Shown one piece after another: positions 25,901 to 36,346 of a stretch of DNA of 64,000 nucleotides; position 1 is the first letter of the stretch, and every line of letters starts with the position of its first letter. The notes beneath the pieces are model-generated. The model was not told the DNA's origin. It searched no databases and was given only the letters and a program-made list of their open reading frames with translations. Source of the stretch: Hydractinia symbiolongicarpus (taxonomy: Eukaryota > Cnidaria > Hydrozoa > Anthoathecata > Hydractiniidae); NCBI RefSeq assembly GCF_029227915.1, contig NC_079880.1, positions 12,799,501 to 12,863,500 of the forward strand, given 5' to 3'. A program made the position numbers and the translations under genes.

Positions 25901-28900
25901 CCAACATTTTTCGTTAAGTCATACAAAATCAGCTATATTTGGTCTATTGGATACGACAACCCTTCCAAAGTTATACTCAAAATATAAGAAATTAATAGTT
26001 GACAACACATAAAGGAGAAAAATAAAAACTTAAATCATTTGATATATCTACCAAAATATTTCAATCCAAAATATTAGAAGAACAGTTTACCTTAATCAAG
26101 AAAATCACACAGAAAATCAAAGAAGATAACAATGCAGCGTTTTCGAATTTAAGCTTAGATGTATTCTTAGGATATTCTAAACTTCTGACCCATTTTTCAG
26201 AGTACATTCTTACAAAATAAGTGCTTAATGAAAATCCCAATACGCAACAACAAAATTAATATTTAAGGAAAAAAAGCTCTGAAAGAAACAGCTTAGAAAT
26301 TTTTATACACCCAAATTCATTTCTCTATCAAAAAAATTAAACAACACACACCTGATTTTCTTTCGCTTTCTCAGTAGGTCGCTAGATAGGGTTCTTTGTA
26401 AAAAAGTCCAATCAGTTTTTTATCCCAAAGGGAACGAATTGGAAATGTATAACTAAAATTGTCTGATGCATTTCTAATAAATTATTTTTGTGATGTTCTA
26501 TCATTGTACGTTTTTCTTCGTTTTAAAAAATATTTCACTTCGTTCGACAACAACAGTTTGTTTTTTACATTTTATATTTGAATTACGAATAAAAAATAAA
26601 TGCGATACAACTTCGGTCCCAGAACACAAAAATGGAAAATGTAGAAAAACATCACATACATGCTTTAAGTTAACCTCATGATGAGTAAACAGTGGCATGC
26701 CTTGTTTGAAATTTTTTAAAGATTACTTTAGAAAAAAGAGACAACCTTCTTTGCTTCGGTTTTCTTTGTCAGTAGAAAAAAACAACTTGTTTCCTTGAGA
26801 TAAAAAAATCTATAACGACCCCTGTGGGGCTTTTAAAACAAAAAGAAACAAATAAAAACATTTAAAAAAATTAGTAAATAAATTAGTTTTAATAAAATAA
26901 AAAAACAGAGTTTTATTTTTTAAAGCAATAAGAAAAAAAGAATAAAATGTTTAAATGGTAACCCCCTGATTTGCGTTTTTTAACTAAGTAAATTTTAGCG
27001 TAACACCACGCTTTGGGGAGACAATTCATGAGAAATAAAAAAAATGACGCGTATATTTTTGTCCTTGGCCTCACCGTGCGCACACACAAGGCGCACACAA
27101 AACTATGAAATAATGTGAAGTCATGCACATGCATCCACGCACAATTAATTGATTACAATTCAATAAAGTAATTTGAAACTATTTTGAAAAGAATTGAACC
27201 AATTTTTTGGTAAAATTTAATTCCTTTCATCCATATAGGCATCGTTTCAAATAGAATATTATACAAATTGAAACGATTTTTTTTGGATATGGTTTCTAGA
27301 GCAATTTACATCTGTACTACCAACAAAACAACTTGTTCCTGTCTATAAACAAATTAAGTTTACATGGTCTACAAAAAGTTGTTTACCCAATCTCCAAAAA
27401 AAGGTTATTTATGGTTATTTATTACAAAGAAAAAAGTTGTTTACCTTATCAGGTCTACAAACAGGTAGTGAGTAGTAATGGTAAGTTTCATGTGGGTTGA
27501 AATAAGGTCCAACCTTATTCACATATACTGGAACCTAAAAGATGAATAGTACATAGCTATCTCTTCAATACTAACTTCACCCCAATCAAGATTTGAAGGA
27601 ATGCTAAATTGACAGTTTTGCATGTGTAAACATTCTTAAATTTTACAAAAAATTGGCTTCTAAAGTTCTGTTAATAATCACATGGCTGGATTAAAATTAC
27701 TTTGCATCATTAATAGGATTTCTTTGCAATTTCCAGCTGTTTTGACATTATCAACTTTCACAGACAATATCCTTTTAACAGAGCTTAAAATAAATTTTTG
27801 AGGGGAAACTTTTAAATATGGTGTCATGATATACATAAACTACACCCTACTTAAGCAACAAACCACGTAACAAACACATAAACAGTATCTCGTATCAACT
27901 TCCTGAGATTTGGTTACCAGCCTTACAGAAGAAATAGTTAACTACATCTAGGTCCGAAAATGTTAGTTACCGTAATTAACTGTAATTACCAGCTCGATTC
28001 TGATTGGTTAATTTTACACATGCTCAACATCATTTTACTTTGCCCGATGATGGGAGAAGGATCTCCCAAAACGCCGCTTACTAAACTATCATGTTCAAGA
28101 AATGATAAACTTTGCAGAGCAATATGAATACTGAACAGACAAACCAAAGTAATATCTTCAATAATTATAGCAATGTTCATTATTTTACTTAATATCTTTA
28201 ATCATTGCAGTCTGTTGTTTTTATTTTTTTTCCTCTCCATTGTTCTCAATGCAAAATAAAAACTATACATACTATACATACTGCAACTCATCTTGCATAT
28301 ACCGTTCGTATTATGTGAACGTGTTACAGTACCACTTAAAAGTAACTTTTTATTTGTTGTCTTTGTTAACCTATTGTTAAATGCATGAGATGTTTTTGCA
28401 TGTATATATCTCAATAGTAGTAAAAAAAAACATTTTACAAATTATTATGTTCGAAAATAATGAAAAAATGACTACACATACTACAAATTGTCATATTTTG
28501 TTCTAAAATGGTGAAGAAAACCTACAAAGATTACAAATTGCTGTATAGCTAGCATGTCACACATGAGGATAAAAGACTCTAATCTCATTGTTATGCTTCA
28601 CTCACAATAATAACAATAGAAATCAATTAGGTTCATGTGTAAACAAAAAAGATATGGTATAGTACATTTTTAAATTCTTTATACATTAAAGTTACATTTA
28701 AGTGGTACTATAATTGTAGATTTCACCTTTTTTTTCACTGGCAACACCGGATGGCTATATGACATAGCTGATCAATGGGAAAATCTTGTACGGTAGGGGT
28801 ATGTCATTTTAACATATTTTTATCTTGGTAATTATTTATTAAATGCATGACAACTTATATTATTATGCGATCTAAAAGAGCATTTCTATCGCCGCTTTTC

Positions 28901-31900
28901 GTTTATAAACTTTTAAAATGCGATCTTAAAAAACATTTCTATCGCTGCTTTTCGTTTTTAAACTTTTAAAATGCGATCTCAAAAAACATTTCTATCGCCA
29001 CTTTTTGTTTATAAACTTTTAAAATGCGATCTAAAAAAACATTTCTATCACCACTATTCGTTTATAAACTTTTAAAATGCGATCTTAAAAAACATTTCTA
29101 TTGCCGCTTTTCGTTTTAAACTTTTAAAATGCAATCTTAAAAAACATTTCTATTGGCGCAGACAAATTTAACTTTTCTAGATAAATGACATTTCGTAAAA
29201 TTACGATCGCGTCCATGGCGAAAAAGTATACACCAAGCAAAAACTACGAATATCCTTTTTTAACTTGATAAAATCTGTAACAAACAAATTAACTTTAATA
29301 AAAGACTTTTTTAAGAAAAAAAAAATTAAATTATACTGGTTATAAAAATTGTGGAGCTCGCGAAAATAACCGTGGGACACATGATCCTTCGTGGAGACAA
29401 TAATATTAGCGTGGTGGCCACGATAGAATGTTTGAATGTTTGTTATACATAAAGACCACGATTTTATCGTGGTTCGTGTGCACCACGCTCGTTACACGAA
29501 CACGATGTTAACAAACCTTTTCACAGTACTGTATTTTATTCTGAAACTAGACAGGTTGAAGAATATTTTGAAAAAATTTGTGCTCTCCTCCACAGATACT
29601 CATTCTTAATTTGTTTTACCAAGTTTTTCTAATGCCAAGTCTGTTTTTTGAGAAAAAAGAAAAAGGGTATATACATGACAATGTTTGAAGCAGCAACTAG
29701 CTACATCTAATACAATAGGCTTTAAAAATAATTTTAGTGGATCTAAATTGGAAAAAACACCTCATAGAATTTTGACATAAATCACAGAGCTAGGACATTT
29801 TAGTGGATTCCTTTTTTTGATTAACCCTAGGGAAAAATTTGCCTTGTTTACCGATATTTTTGCAAAATTGTTTCAAGGGCTTATAGTCAAAACCATGAAA
29901 TTATGTCGCTAGAGGAGTTGGAAAATCATCACTAGAGCTGTTTAATTCGATAATGTAATAAGAACAGTATATGCTGAAGATGAGTTGCTGCTTGACGTTA
30001 TTTGTTTACTTCAAGGTAAGCCATTTGTCATTTGCATGGAGAAAAAAGATGCTAAGGTTTGGTAAAGAGAGGTCTTTTGCTGTGAATTTTTAAGGTTTTA
30101 AACTAAGGTTTATTATAACATGTAGATTGATGCATTTCAATTTATTTGAATTCATTTAAAGTCCACAATTCATGCAGTCTGGTTTGCGTCATAATACTGG
30201 TTGAACCAATCATGGGCCAGTATTCAAATTAAGCAGCCATTATGAAATGATAGTGGTGAAACCTTCATAAATACAATACGGGATTTTTCAAGGAATTCTT
30301 CTTCTTTTTAGGGACCGTCTCAAAATGTTTGTGCGTAGTTCGTATATTTCGTATAAAAAACGATATCGATTTGTGTATGTATAGATTTATTAAATCTTTC
30401 GTATCATTTTATTTTTAAAACGAACCTTTTCGTATCATCAAAATTACAAGTTCGTATAAAGTTCGTATCATTTAAAATAAAGTTCGTATGTAGTTTGTAT
30501 TGTTTTTAAAGAAGTTGGTATAAAAATTTGCTTATACGAAGTTCGTTTATTATAATTGGACTATTATCTAAAGTTTTATATTGAAATTTGTTCAACAATT
30601 ATAAAGTTCGTTTCGTTATACGAACTTTGTTTATTTTAATTGCATTCAGTATCTAAGGTCTTTAGGGATCGTCTCCACAGCATCGTAGAAAGCAAAAACA
30701 TCTCCATAGATCGCTTAAAAATCATGAAAACAGGATAATAGAAAGCGAAAAGATCGTTGTGGAACGTTTAAAATTCATGAAAACGGGATCGTGGAAAACG
30801 GAAAGATCGCAGAGATTGTTTAAAAATCATGAAAACGGGATCCTAGAAAACGGAAAGGTTGCCGTAGATCATTTAAAAATCATGAAAAGGGGATCGTAGC
30901 AAACGAAAAGATCGCTGTGGAACATTTAAAATTCATGAAAACGGCATCATATAAAACCAAAAGATCGCCGTAGATCGTTTAAAAATCATGAAAACGAGAT
31001 CGTAGAAAGCGAAATGATCGTTGTAGATCATTTAAAAATCATGAAAACAGCATTGTAAAAGCTAAGAGATCGCGGTAGATCGTTTAAAAATCATGAAAAC
31101 AGGATCGTAGAAAGCGAAAAGATCGCCGTTGATCGTTTAAAAATCATGAAAATGGGATCGTAGAAAACGAAAAGATCGCCGTAGATCGTTTAAAAATCAT
31201 AAAAACGGGATGGCATAAAGCGAAAAGATTGCCGTAGATTGTGTAGATTGAAGCTATGAATATGCAATTTTACTAGTCTTTTCAAAGAAGTCAACCTCGT
31301 ATTTTTTACTTTTTTTATTTCTGGTTTCGTTTAAAGTGCGTATCATTTCTTTTCGTCTTTTAAAAAAAATCGTTTAATTCTTTTGTTTCTGGTTTCGTAT
31401 TGAAATAATTATGCGCAATTACGCCGGTACTTTTAAAGTCCGTTTCAAAATCGTATAGCAATTTACTTTGTTCAAAGTTTGTATCATTTCATTTTGTACG
31501 ATAAAAAAACTTCGTTTAAGTTTGTATCCTATATAACAAAAGTTCGTTTAAACGAAGCACTTCGTATGACATTCGTTTCTCGAAACGAAGTACTTCGTAG
31601 CGTCCGTATAATTATACGAAAAAAACATATGAACATTTTGAGATGATCCCTTAGTCAAATCTTTAATATGTTTTAGATTTTAACGCTGTTGTGCTTATAA
31701 GTTCTGTTTAATTAAGGTTGCTACTGTGAAGGTTTGACCCTTAAAAGTCCATTTTGTACCCCATCAGAGAGCAACGAAGGAGAACATTACGACCCCAAGA
31801 ATAGGAGAGCAACGAAGAACAACATTCTGACCACAAGAATGCCTTTCAAGGACAAAATGGCTGAAAATAACTTTGCTTCACCTAGCACCCCAAACCTTTT

Positions 31901-32125
31901 TCCACCCACACAGATGCCAGAGCCAACAATCTTACTGCTGAAATGTACTCAGGATTGTTTACTGAACAAAAAAACTAGCTGTAACGAGTGTTCTAGAGCT
32001 GCTGTCCTCTCCAAGCCGTAAAAAGATAGATAGATAGCTAGCTAACTTACTCTTTCGCCATCTTTGTAAGCAACCACTGGACTAACAGTTATAACGAGAG
32101 TAATAAGAGATTTTATAATCATCAT
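14000..32125 (-). CDS. TM9SF1: Transmembrane 9 superfamily member 1 (nonaspanin), 17 exons
   Basis: Exons in transcript order are 32051-32125, 27445-27534, 24775-24856, 24581-24685, 23421-23539, 22921-23033, 22775-22838, 22624-22695, 22351-22501, 22185-22260, 21909-21958, 21712-21804, 20584-20694, 20181-20292, 19910-19960, 19162-19353 and 14000-14201. All junctions are GT/AG and the phases agree, giving 585 residues, close to the roughly 600 of human TM9SF1. It has a signal peptide (residues 1-19, ending SPVVA), a lumenal ectodomain with [17 protein letters not shown] and [12 protein letters not shown], then nine membrane segments. Landmarks are [49 protein letters not shown] and the C-terminal YIYRNLKMD, a sorting signal typical of the family. 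Nonaspanins act in endosomal/Golgi trafficking and autophagy. Exon 1 exists in a second tandem copy at 33203-33277. The last intron (14202-19161) contains an antisense gene. Confidence 0.95.
14494..15478. repeat. Tandem duplication with LINE tail, copy 1
   Basis: About 985 bases starting GTCAAGCAGAATAGGG are repeated immediately downstream with only scattered substitutions. The unit includes tRNA-like B-box sequence in reverse (AAAATCGAACCCACCGC) beside a reversed A-box (CCATTTGAGCTACAGAAG), followed by a reverse-transcriptase C-terminal fragment near 15001-15215. In this copy a run of eight A near 15099 shifts the frame relative to copy 2. Confidence 0.8.
15479..16464. repeat. Tandem duplication with LINE tail, copy 2
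   Basis: It is nearly identical to 14494-15478 over its whole length (starting GTCAATCAGAATAGGG and ending TTTCCCAGGT). It lies in the last intron of TM9SF1, upstream of the nested antisense gene. Confidence 0.8.
15976..16203 (+). pseudogene. C-terminal fragment of a LINE-type reverse transcriptase ORF
   Basis: The frame reads [20 protein letters not shown], then [16 protein letters not shown] and WLRTRLSM. The pattern HGSFTPLxxxxxGGxG…LAxxxxxK…WxRxxLS is the tail that follows the RT domain in many LINE-like ORFs of cnidarians and other invertebrates. Only the tail is present, there is no RT catalytic region, and the frame stops soon after. It occurs twice because of the tandem duplication. 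Identification is from remembered family pattern, not from an alignment. Confidence 0.5.
16866..18508 (+). CDS. ARID5-like BAH-region protein lacking an ARID domain, nested antisense in TM9SF1
   Basis: Exons 16866-17171, 17536-18136 and 18393-18508 splice in frame (phases 0 and 1) to 340 residues. Residues about 45-125 resemble the N-terminal BAH-type region of ARID5[22 protein letters not shown], then [20 protein letters not shown] with the GEDE motif formed exactly across the exon 1/2 junction. A second block, [18 protein letters not shown] … FFATGEQF … [16 protein letters not shown], matches the ARID5 stretch after the BAH region in order and spacing. The ARID DNA-binding domain that should follow is absent. 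Instead a short basic tail ([14 protein letters not shown]) ends in TAG. A chromatin role is plausible by homology. The start is the first in-frame ATG, and two CGTCA-type motifs lie just upstream. The gene is in the last TM9SF1 intron on the opposite strand. Splicing is well supported, the family call moderate. Confidence 0.65.
18856..18861 (+). terminator. Possible poly(A) signal of the nested ARID5-like gene
   Basis: AATAAA occurs about 350 bases after the stop codon at 18506-18508. It is the nearest perfect signal I noticed on the plus strand. No closer evidence supports it. Confidence 0.25.
20846..21310. mobile_element. MITE with GACTAC…GTAGTC ends and internal TTTGTCCGACGAAA repeats
   Basis: Left end GACTACTTTATCGGACAAAA and the reverse complement of the right end (GACTACCTTATCGGACAAAA) match with one change. 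The subterminal regions carry many copies in both orientations of words like GGACGAAAAATTT and TTTTGTCCGACGAAAA. It lies in intron 12 of TM9SF1. ORFs read through it are artefacts. Confidence 0.7.
21311..21553. repeat. Two adjacent copies of the ACTAGT/CCGTGGA-hairpin repeat
   Basis: Two units of about 122 bases each start near AGTCTCTxTAATAATAGCCG and end in a small palindrome (CCCGTGGATTCTTCCACGGG in the first, a decayed version in the second), then ACTAGTCT. They belong to the family seen complete at 43204-43353. They are located in intron 12 of TM9SF1. Confidence 0.6.
24857..27444. other. Large TM9SF1 intron 2
   Basis: This 2.6-kb AT-rich intron contains a partial relic of the hairpin repeat near 25706-25742 (ACTAGCTGTTTCCCGTGGAAG) and long poly-A/T tracts. 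No exons or nested genes were recognised on either strand. Confidence 0.5.
28865..29157. repeat. 53-base tandem repeat array (about 5.5 units)
   Basis: The word ATGCGATCT recurs at 28865, 28918, 28971, 29024, 29077 and (as ATGCAATCT) 29129, so the period is 53 bases. Units share AACATTTCTATCGCC and GCTTTTCGTTTATAAACTT. It lies in intron 1 of TM9SF1. Confidence 0.9.
29408..29489. repeat. Nested foldback with CCACGATTTTATCGTGG hairpin
   Basis: An outer inverted pair AGCGTGGTG / CACCACGCT encloses a perfect short hairpin ACCACGAT-TTT-ATCGTGGT. It is probably a relic of an inverted-repeat element. It lies in intron 1 of TM9SF1. Confidence 0.5.
30311..31650. mobile_element. 1.3-kb inverted-repeat element with TTA target duplication carrying a minisatellite
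   Basis: The left end GGGACCGTCTCAAAATGTT and the reverse complement of the right end (GGGATCATCTCAAAATGTT) match with two changes. TTA flanks both ends (30308-30310, 31651-31653). Both arms are built from repeats of TTCGTATCATTT and ACGAAGTTCGTATA words in opposite orientations. The centre is a minisatellite of about 53-base units. There is no coding capacity, and the TTA duplication suggests a PIF/Harbinger-type non-autonomous element. Confidence 0.65.
30665..31245. repeat. 53-base minisatellite (about 11 units) inside the inverted-repeat element
   Basis: The core GATCGTTTAAAAATCATGAA is repeated with AAAGCGAAAAGATCGCCGTA between. The CATGAAAA word falls at 30723, 30776, 30828, 30881 and so on, giving a 52-53-base period. 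Units are 80-90% alike by eye. Confidence 0.9.
31734..32021 (+). other. Open reading frame of uncertain status in the duplicated segment
   Basis: This 95-codon plus-strand frame includes [20 protein letters not shown] and ends in a cysteine-containing stretch ([18 protein letters not shown]). Most of it is repeated at 32989-33189 by the tandem duplication, where a 2-base insertion (TTCTCTAGAG against TTCTAGAG) changes the C-terminus. It is antisense to TM9SF1 intron 1, with no recognised domain. It may be a small gene, a decayed exon, or chance. Confidence 0.2.
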
Positions 32126-32966
32126 AATGGAGATAAAATTGTATTCGTAAAGCTAGCTTTGGTAGGTATGTAATATGTTTGTTTCGATGCTATTGGGCCG
32201 CCATCTTTTCCTTAAAATGTGTACATCTATTAATTCGTGATCGCGTTAACTAAATGTAGATGGCAATATTCTAACTTTATTATTATTTCGTAAGTGTGGC
32301 CAATACTTAATTTGTTTATCAAATCGGAAAAAGCCGTCTCCGCGGGAAATGTCCACGTCCGCATCCCCTGATTGCTGACCTAACTACTACTCTGATCTTG
32401 CCCTGTGAGCTGGTCACCTCCTTATTTGTGTAGTAGAAGAATTAATCTATGATCAACAAATACTCCTCTTTGCGATTCCACAGATTAGTTTGATCCATGG
32501 TTTAAATCCTGATTATGGCAGCAGTTGCAAAGGTCACATGTTTTGAGTTATAAAAATGATAGTTCGTTGATGAGGTAGCTAATGATGGGGGCAAAAAATA
32601 GCATCTCTGCGTAGTGACTAGTTCAATTAAGATTTTGACAAGAACTCTTGCGAGTCCAAGAGGTCACAAAGATTTTGCAAGATTAAAACATTCTTGATTT
32701 GTATAAGTTTTTGAATTGCTCAAATTGTAGCTATCTCGTAATTGTAGGAATGGTATGTTGAATATGTTTTTTTATGTTTGAAACTAACACCTTACAGTGA
32801 GTTTATTATTTAGTTTAGTATATATATAATATAAAAATATAAATATGTATAGCTAGACTAAAAATAATTTAAAATCGAAGGAAGAATTTATAGAGGACTT
32901 GCCAATGTTTACCAAAATTTTTTTGCACATGCGCAAGGATTTCTGTAGGCAGAAAATATAAACATA
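31816..32966. repeat. Tandem duplication including TM9SF1 exon 1, copy 1
   Basis: The segment from AGAACAACATTCTGACC to the phrase GCAGAAAATATAAACATAG is repeated immediately at 32966-34119. The only difference I found by eye is a 2-base CT insertion in copy 2. It contains TM9SF1 exon 1 (32051-32125), part of intron 1 and about 840 bases upstream of the start codon. Confidence 0.93.
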
Positions 32967-34119
32967 GAACAACATTCTGACCACAAGAATGCCTTTCAAG
33001 GACAAAATGGCTGAAAATAACTTTGCTTCACCTAGCACCCCAAACCTTTTTCCACCCACACAGATGCCAGAGCCAACAATCTTACTGCTGAAATGTACTC
33101 AGGATTGTTTACTGAACAAAAAAACTAGCTGTAACGAGTGTTCTCTAGAGCTGCTGTCCTCTCCAAGCCGTAAAAAGATAGATAGATAGCTAGCTAACTT
33201 ACTCTTTCGCCATCTTTGTAAGCAACCACTGGACTAACAGTTATAACGAGAGTAATAAGAGATTTTATAATCATCATAATGGAGATAAAATTGTATTCGT
33301 AAAGCTAGCTTTGGTAGGTATGTAATATGTTTGTTTCGATGCTATTGGGCCGCCATCTTTTCCTTAAAATGTGTACATCTATTAATTCGTGATCGCGTTA
33401 ACTAAATGTAGATGGCAATATTCTAACTTTATTATTATTTCGTAAGTGTGGCCAATACTTAATTTGTTTATCAAATCGGAAAAAGCCGTCTCCGCGGGAA
33501 ATGTCCACGTCCGCATCCCCTGATTGCTGACCTAACTACTACTCTGATCTTGCCCTGTGAGCTGGTCACCTCCTTATTTGTGTAGTAGAAGAATTAATCT
33601 ATGATCAACAAATACTCCTCTTTGCGATTCCACAGATTAGTTTGATCCATGGTTTAAATCCTGATTATGGCAGCAGTTGCAAAGGTCACATGTTTTGAGT
33701 TATAAAAATGATAGTTCGTTGATGAGGTAGCTAATGATGGGGGCAAAAAATAGCATCTCTGCGTAGTGACTAGTTCAATTAAGATTTTGACAAGAACTCT
33801 TGCGAGTCCAAGAGGTCACAAAGATTTTGCAAGATTAAAACATTCTTGATTTGTATAAGTTTTTGAATTGCTCAAATTGTAGCTATCTCGTAATTGTAGG
33901 AATGGTATGTTGAATATGTTTTTTTATGTTTGAAACTAACACCTTACAGTGAGTTTATTATTTAGTTTAGTATATATATAATATAAAAATATAAATATGT
34001 ATAGCTAGACTAAAAATAATTTAAAATCGAAGGAAGAATTTATAGAGGACTTGCCAATGTTTACCAAAATTTTTTTGCACATGCGCAAGGATTTCTGTAG
34101 GCAGAAAATATAAACATAG
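32966..34119. repeat. Tandem duplication including TM9SF1 exon 1, copy 2
   Basis: This is the near-identical second unit (offset 1150-1152 bases), with its own exon 1 copy at 33203-33277. Its right edge lies about 450 bases from the SLC10A7 start codon, so it also forms part of the shared upstream region between the two divergent genes. Confidence 0.93.
33203..33277 (-). CDS. TM9SF1: Second, distal copy of TM9SF1 exon 1
   Basis: It is identical to the exon at 32051-32125: a start codon (ATGATG), 25 codons with a signal peptide ending VSPVVA, then KDGER and a gtaag donor. It can splice in frame to exon 2 at 27445-27534, giving the same protein from an alternative upstream promoter. Whether one or both promoters are used is not visible in the sequence. 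An unresolved haplotype duplication in the assembly is also possible. Confidence 0.7.
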
Positions 34120-34566
34120 TTAACAATAGTTAAAATTTACATAAAAAATCTTCAATCTGCATTAAAAACCATTTTGCCCTGTGCAAGTCCTGCTTTTTTA
34201 CCTACACAAAAGTGTGCACATGCCCATTGTTCTCAAAGTGAAATCAATTCAAATACGTCATGCGGAAAGTGGTCTATTAACTTTTGAGTTTTGCAACAAA
34301 TCTGAGAAATAGCCTTGTCAAAGTACAATGGTGCAAATGTTGGGTATATCAGTAGCTTCCGATACATAATTGTTAAAAACCTTGCAGGTTGACTTCTAGT
34401 GATATAAGCTTCATTCTCATTCCTGTGTTTAAAAATATCTTCTTTGAATATATGAACATGTGTTTAAAAATATCTTCTTTGAAAATATGAACATGTATTT
34501 AATATTCAGATTATTAAAATTATTTATTTACTTTTATACCTAGATTTCTTATAGATATATTTCACT

Positions 34567-35595
34567 ATGGGGATTTTGGAAAATGCACGAAAAAACTGGT
34601 TTCTGTATGGCATTGTCCTCTTTATTGCATTTGCAAAGATTGCTCCATGGATTGGTAAGAAAGGTGGACCTTTGTATCCACAGATCACTATCAAGTACAT
34701 TGCTGTCTCAGTTATATTTTTTAATAGCGGATTATCATTAAGAAGTGAAGATCTAAAGGCTGCATTCTTTCACTATCGTTTACATTTATTTATTCAAATG
34801 TTTACTTTTGCATTTATTCCCGCCATTATCTCACTTTTTGTGAAATTGTTGGCGCTGGTTGAGTTTAATGAGTATTTGATTCGGGGCGTACAAGTAGTAA
34901 GCTGCATGCCACCTCCCGTTTCTTCAGCTGTTATTATCACGAAAGCCATTGGTGGAAATGAAGCTGGTGCTATTTTTAATTCTGCTTTGGGAAGCTTTCT
35001 GGGCATTTTTATAACACCTCTTCTATTACTGGCAAATGTTGGGGTCTCAGGAGGTGTTCCTGTCATAAACATTGTGCAGACTCTGACGGTGACTGTCGTC
35101 ATTCCTCTTATGCTTGGTCAACTTGCTAGAATTTATATAAAGGATTGGCTTGAAAGGGAAAAGCCTCCACTCGGCCAAGTAGGAAGCTTTATGTTATTAA
35201 TGATTATTTACACCACATTTTGCGATACCTTTTCGAGTGATGTCACAGGTGTAAAACCAACTGATTTACTTATCGCTGCAGTAATCATTTTTGGAATGCA
35301 AGCTGGTTTGCTTTATCTTATTTTTAGTGTAACTAATCGTTTCCAACTTGGTTATAATAAAGAAGATATCGTTGCGCTTATGTTCTGTTCAACACACAAA
35401 TCACTGACACTTGGTGTGCCTATTTTAAAAATTATTTATGCTGGAGATATGATACTGCCATTCATTTCGATACCATTGTTAATTTACCACCCAACACAAA
35501 TATTGCTGGGTGGTTTTATGGTTCCACTCATTAAAAGCTGGTTGCACGAAAGTAAGGAACACAAGAATGGAGTTGTTGATGATGAAATAGCATAA
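34567..35595 (+). CDS. SLC10A7: Sodium/bile acid cotransporter 7, intronless
   Basis: One uninterrupted frame of 342 codons matches the length of vertebrate SLC10A7 (about 340). It has an N-terminal stretch NWFLYGIVLFIAFAKIAPWI, about ten hydrophobic segments, and the conserved phrases FFNSGLSLRSEDLKAA, CMPPPVSSAVIITKAIGGNE, FNSALGSFLGIFITPLLLL and FCSTHKSLTLGVPILKIIYA, ending in a short polar tail. SLC10A7 is a multi-pass membrane protein linked to calcium homeostasis and glycosylation. The gene has many introns in vertebrates, and the neighbouring genes here have many introns, so the complete absence of introns suggests an old retrocopy that stayed functional, or intron loss. There are no stops or frameshifts. 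An AG acceptor-like site lies just upstream, so a 5' UTR intron is possible. It is divergent from TM9SF1. Confidence 0.93.
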   Translation: MGILENARKNWFLYGIVLFIAFAKIAPWIGKKGGPLYPQITIKYIAVSVIFFNSGLSLRSEDLKAAFFHYRLHLFIQMFTFAFIPAIISLFVKLLALVEFNEYLIRGVQVVSCMPPPVSSAVIITKAIGGNEAGAIFNSALGSFLGIFITPLLLLANVGVSGGVPVINIVQTLTVTVVIPLMLGQLARIYIKDWLEREKPPLGQVGSFMLLMIIYTTFCDTFSSDVTGVKPTDLLIAAVIIFGMQAGLLYLIFSVTNRFQLGYNKEDIVALMFCSTHKSLTLGVPILKIIYAGDMILPFISIPLLIYHPTQILLGGFMVPLIKSWLHESKEHKNGVVDDEIA

Positions 35596-36340
35596 TGCAA
35601 ACATTAACTACTTACTACGTCATTATAGTCATAAGTATTACAAAGACTGCACAATTTTTTACTAGTAGTAGTAAAGGGTGTGTGTATTACTCCTGATCCA
35701 AAGTTTTGCATTAGTTTGTTTTAATTAAAGGTCTTTTTTTTTATTTTCAATGTAACACTCTCACCTTTTAGATTTTAATTGTTAGTACTGCTGGTCCCAT
35801 AAAAATGTATTATATTATGCAAAAACCTATATAAAAGTTACACAGCAAGTATTCAGGATTTACCTGAAAAAGCAAACTGAAAACCAAAACTAATTAATTG
35901 TCCTGTCCTACATATGTGCAATTGTTTGAAGGTTTTTTCCAGCAAAAGCTGGGTTTTTTTAACAAGCTCTTATTCAAACAGTTTAGTCGTAATATTTTAA
36001 TAATCTTTTTACTTAACCAAAGTATTGTTTTTGTAACACCAAAAAAAAACTATACAGATACACCCTTAGAATGGTAACCTTTCAAGAATTTCACTTTGCT
36101 GTAAGATATATTTTTTTAGAGATTAATTTATTTATCGTTGTGTATTTATTTGTATTGCACAGGCACAATAATTGTTTCATTTGGATTGTAATTTTTAGAA
36201 TGGTTAGAAATAATAGTTACGCAAATATAATTATTTAATTAATAACATGCCTTATTTATATTTTAAAAGAAGGTTTTGGGATATTTGTTTTATACTTACT
36301 GTGTTAATTTTCTGTATGGCAATGTACTGGTTAGCAGGAG

Positions 36341-36346
36341 AATAAA
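36341..36346 (+). terminator. Possible poly(A) signal of SLC10A7
   Basis: AATAAA lies about 750 bases after the SLC10A7 stop and 390 bases before the GEN1 start. The interval 35596-36731 otherwise contains no recognised gene and probably holds the SLC10A7 3' UTR and the GEN1 promoter. Confidence 0.3.

Noticed and set aside
28865-29157. Regularly spaced repeats that might suggest a CRISPR array
   Set aside because: The whole 53-base unit is conserved, with no constant repeat and variable spacer, and the context is a eukaryotic intron.
34794-35102. 102-codon frame antisense to SLC10A7
   Set aside because: It is a shadow of the SLC10A7 coding frame with no family resemblance.
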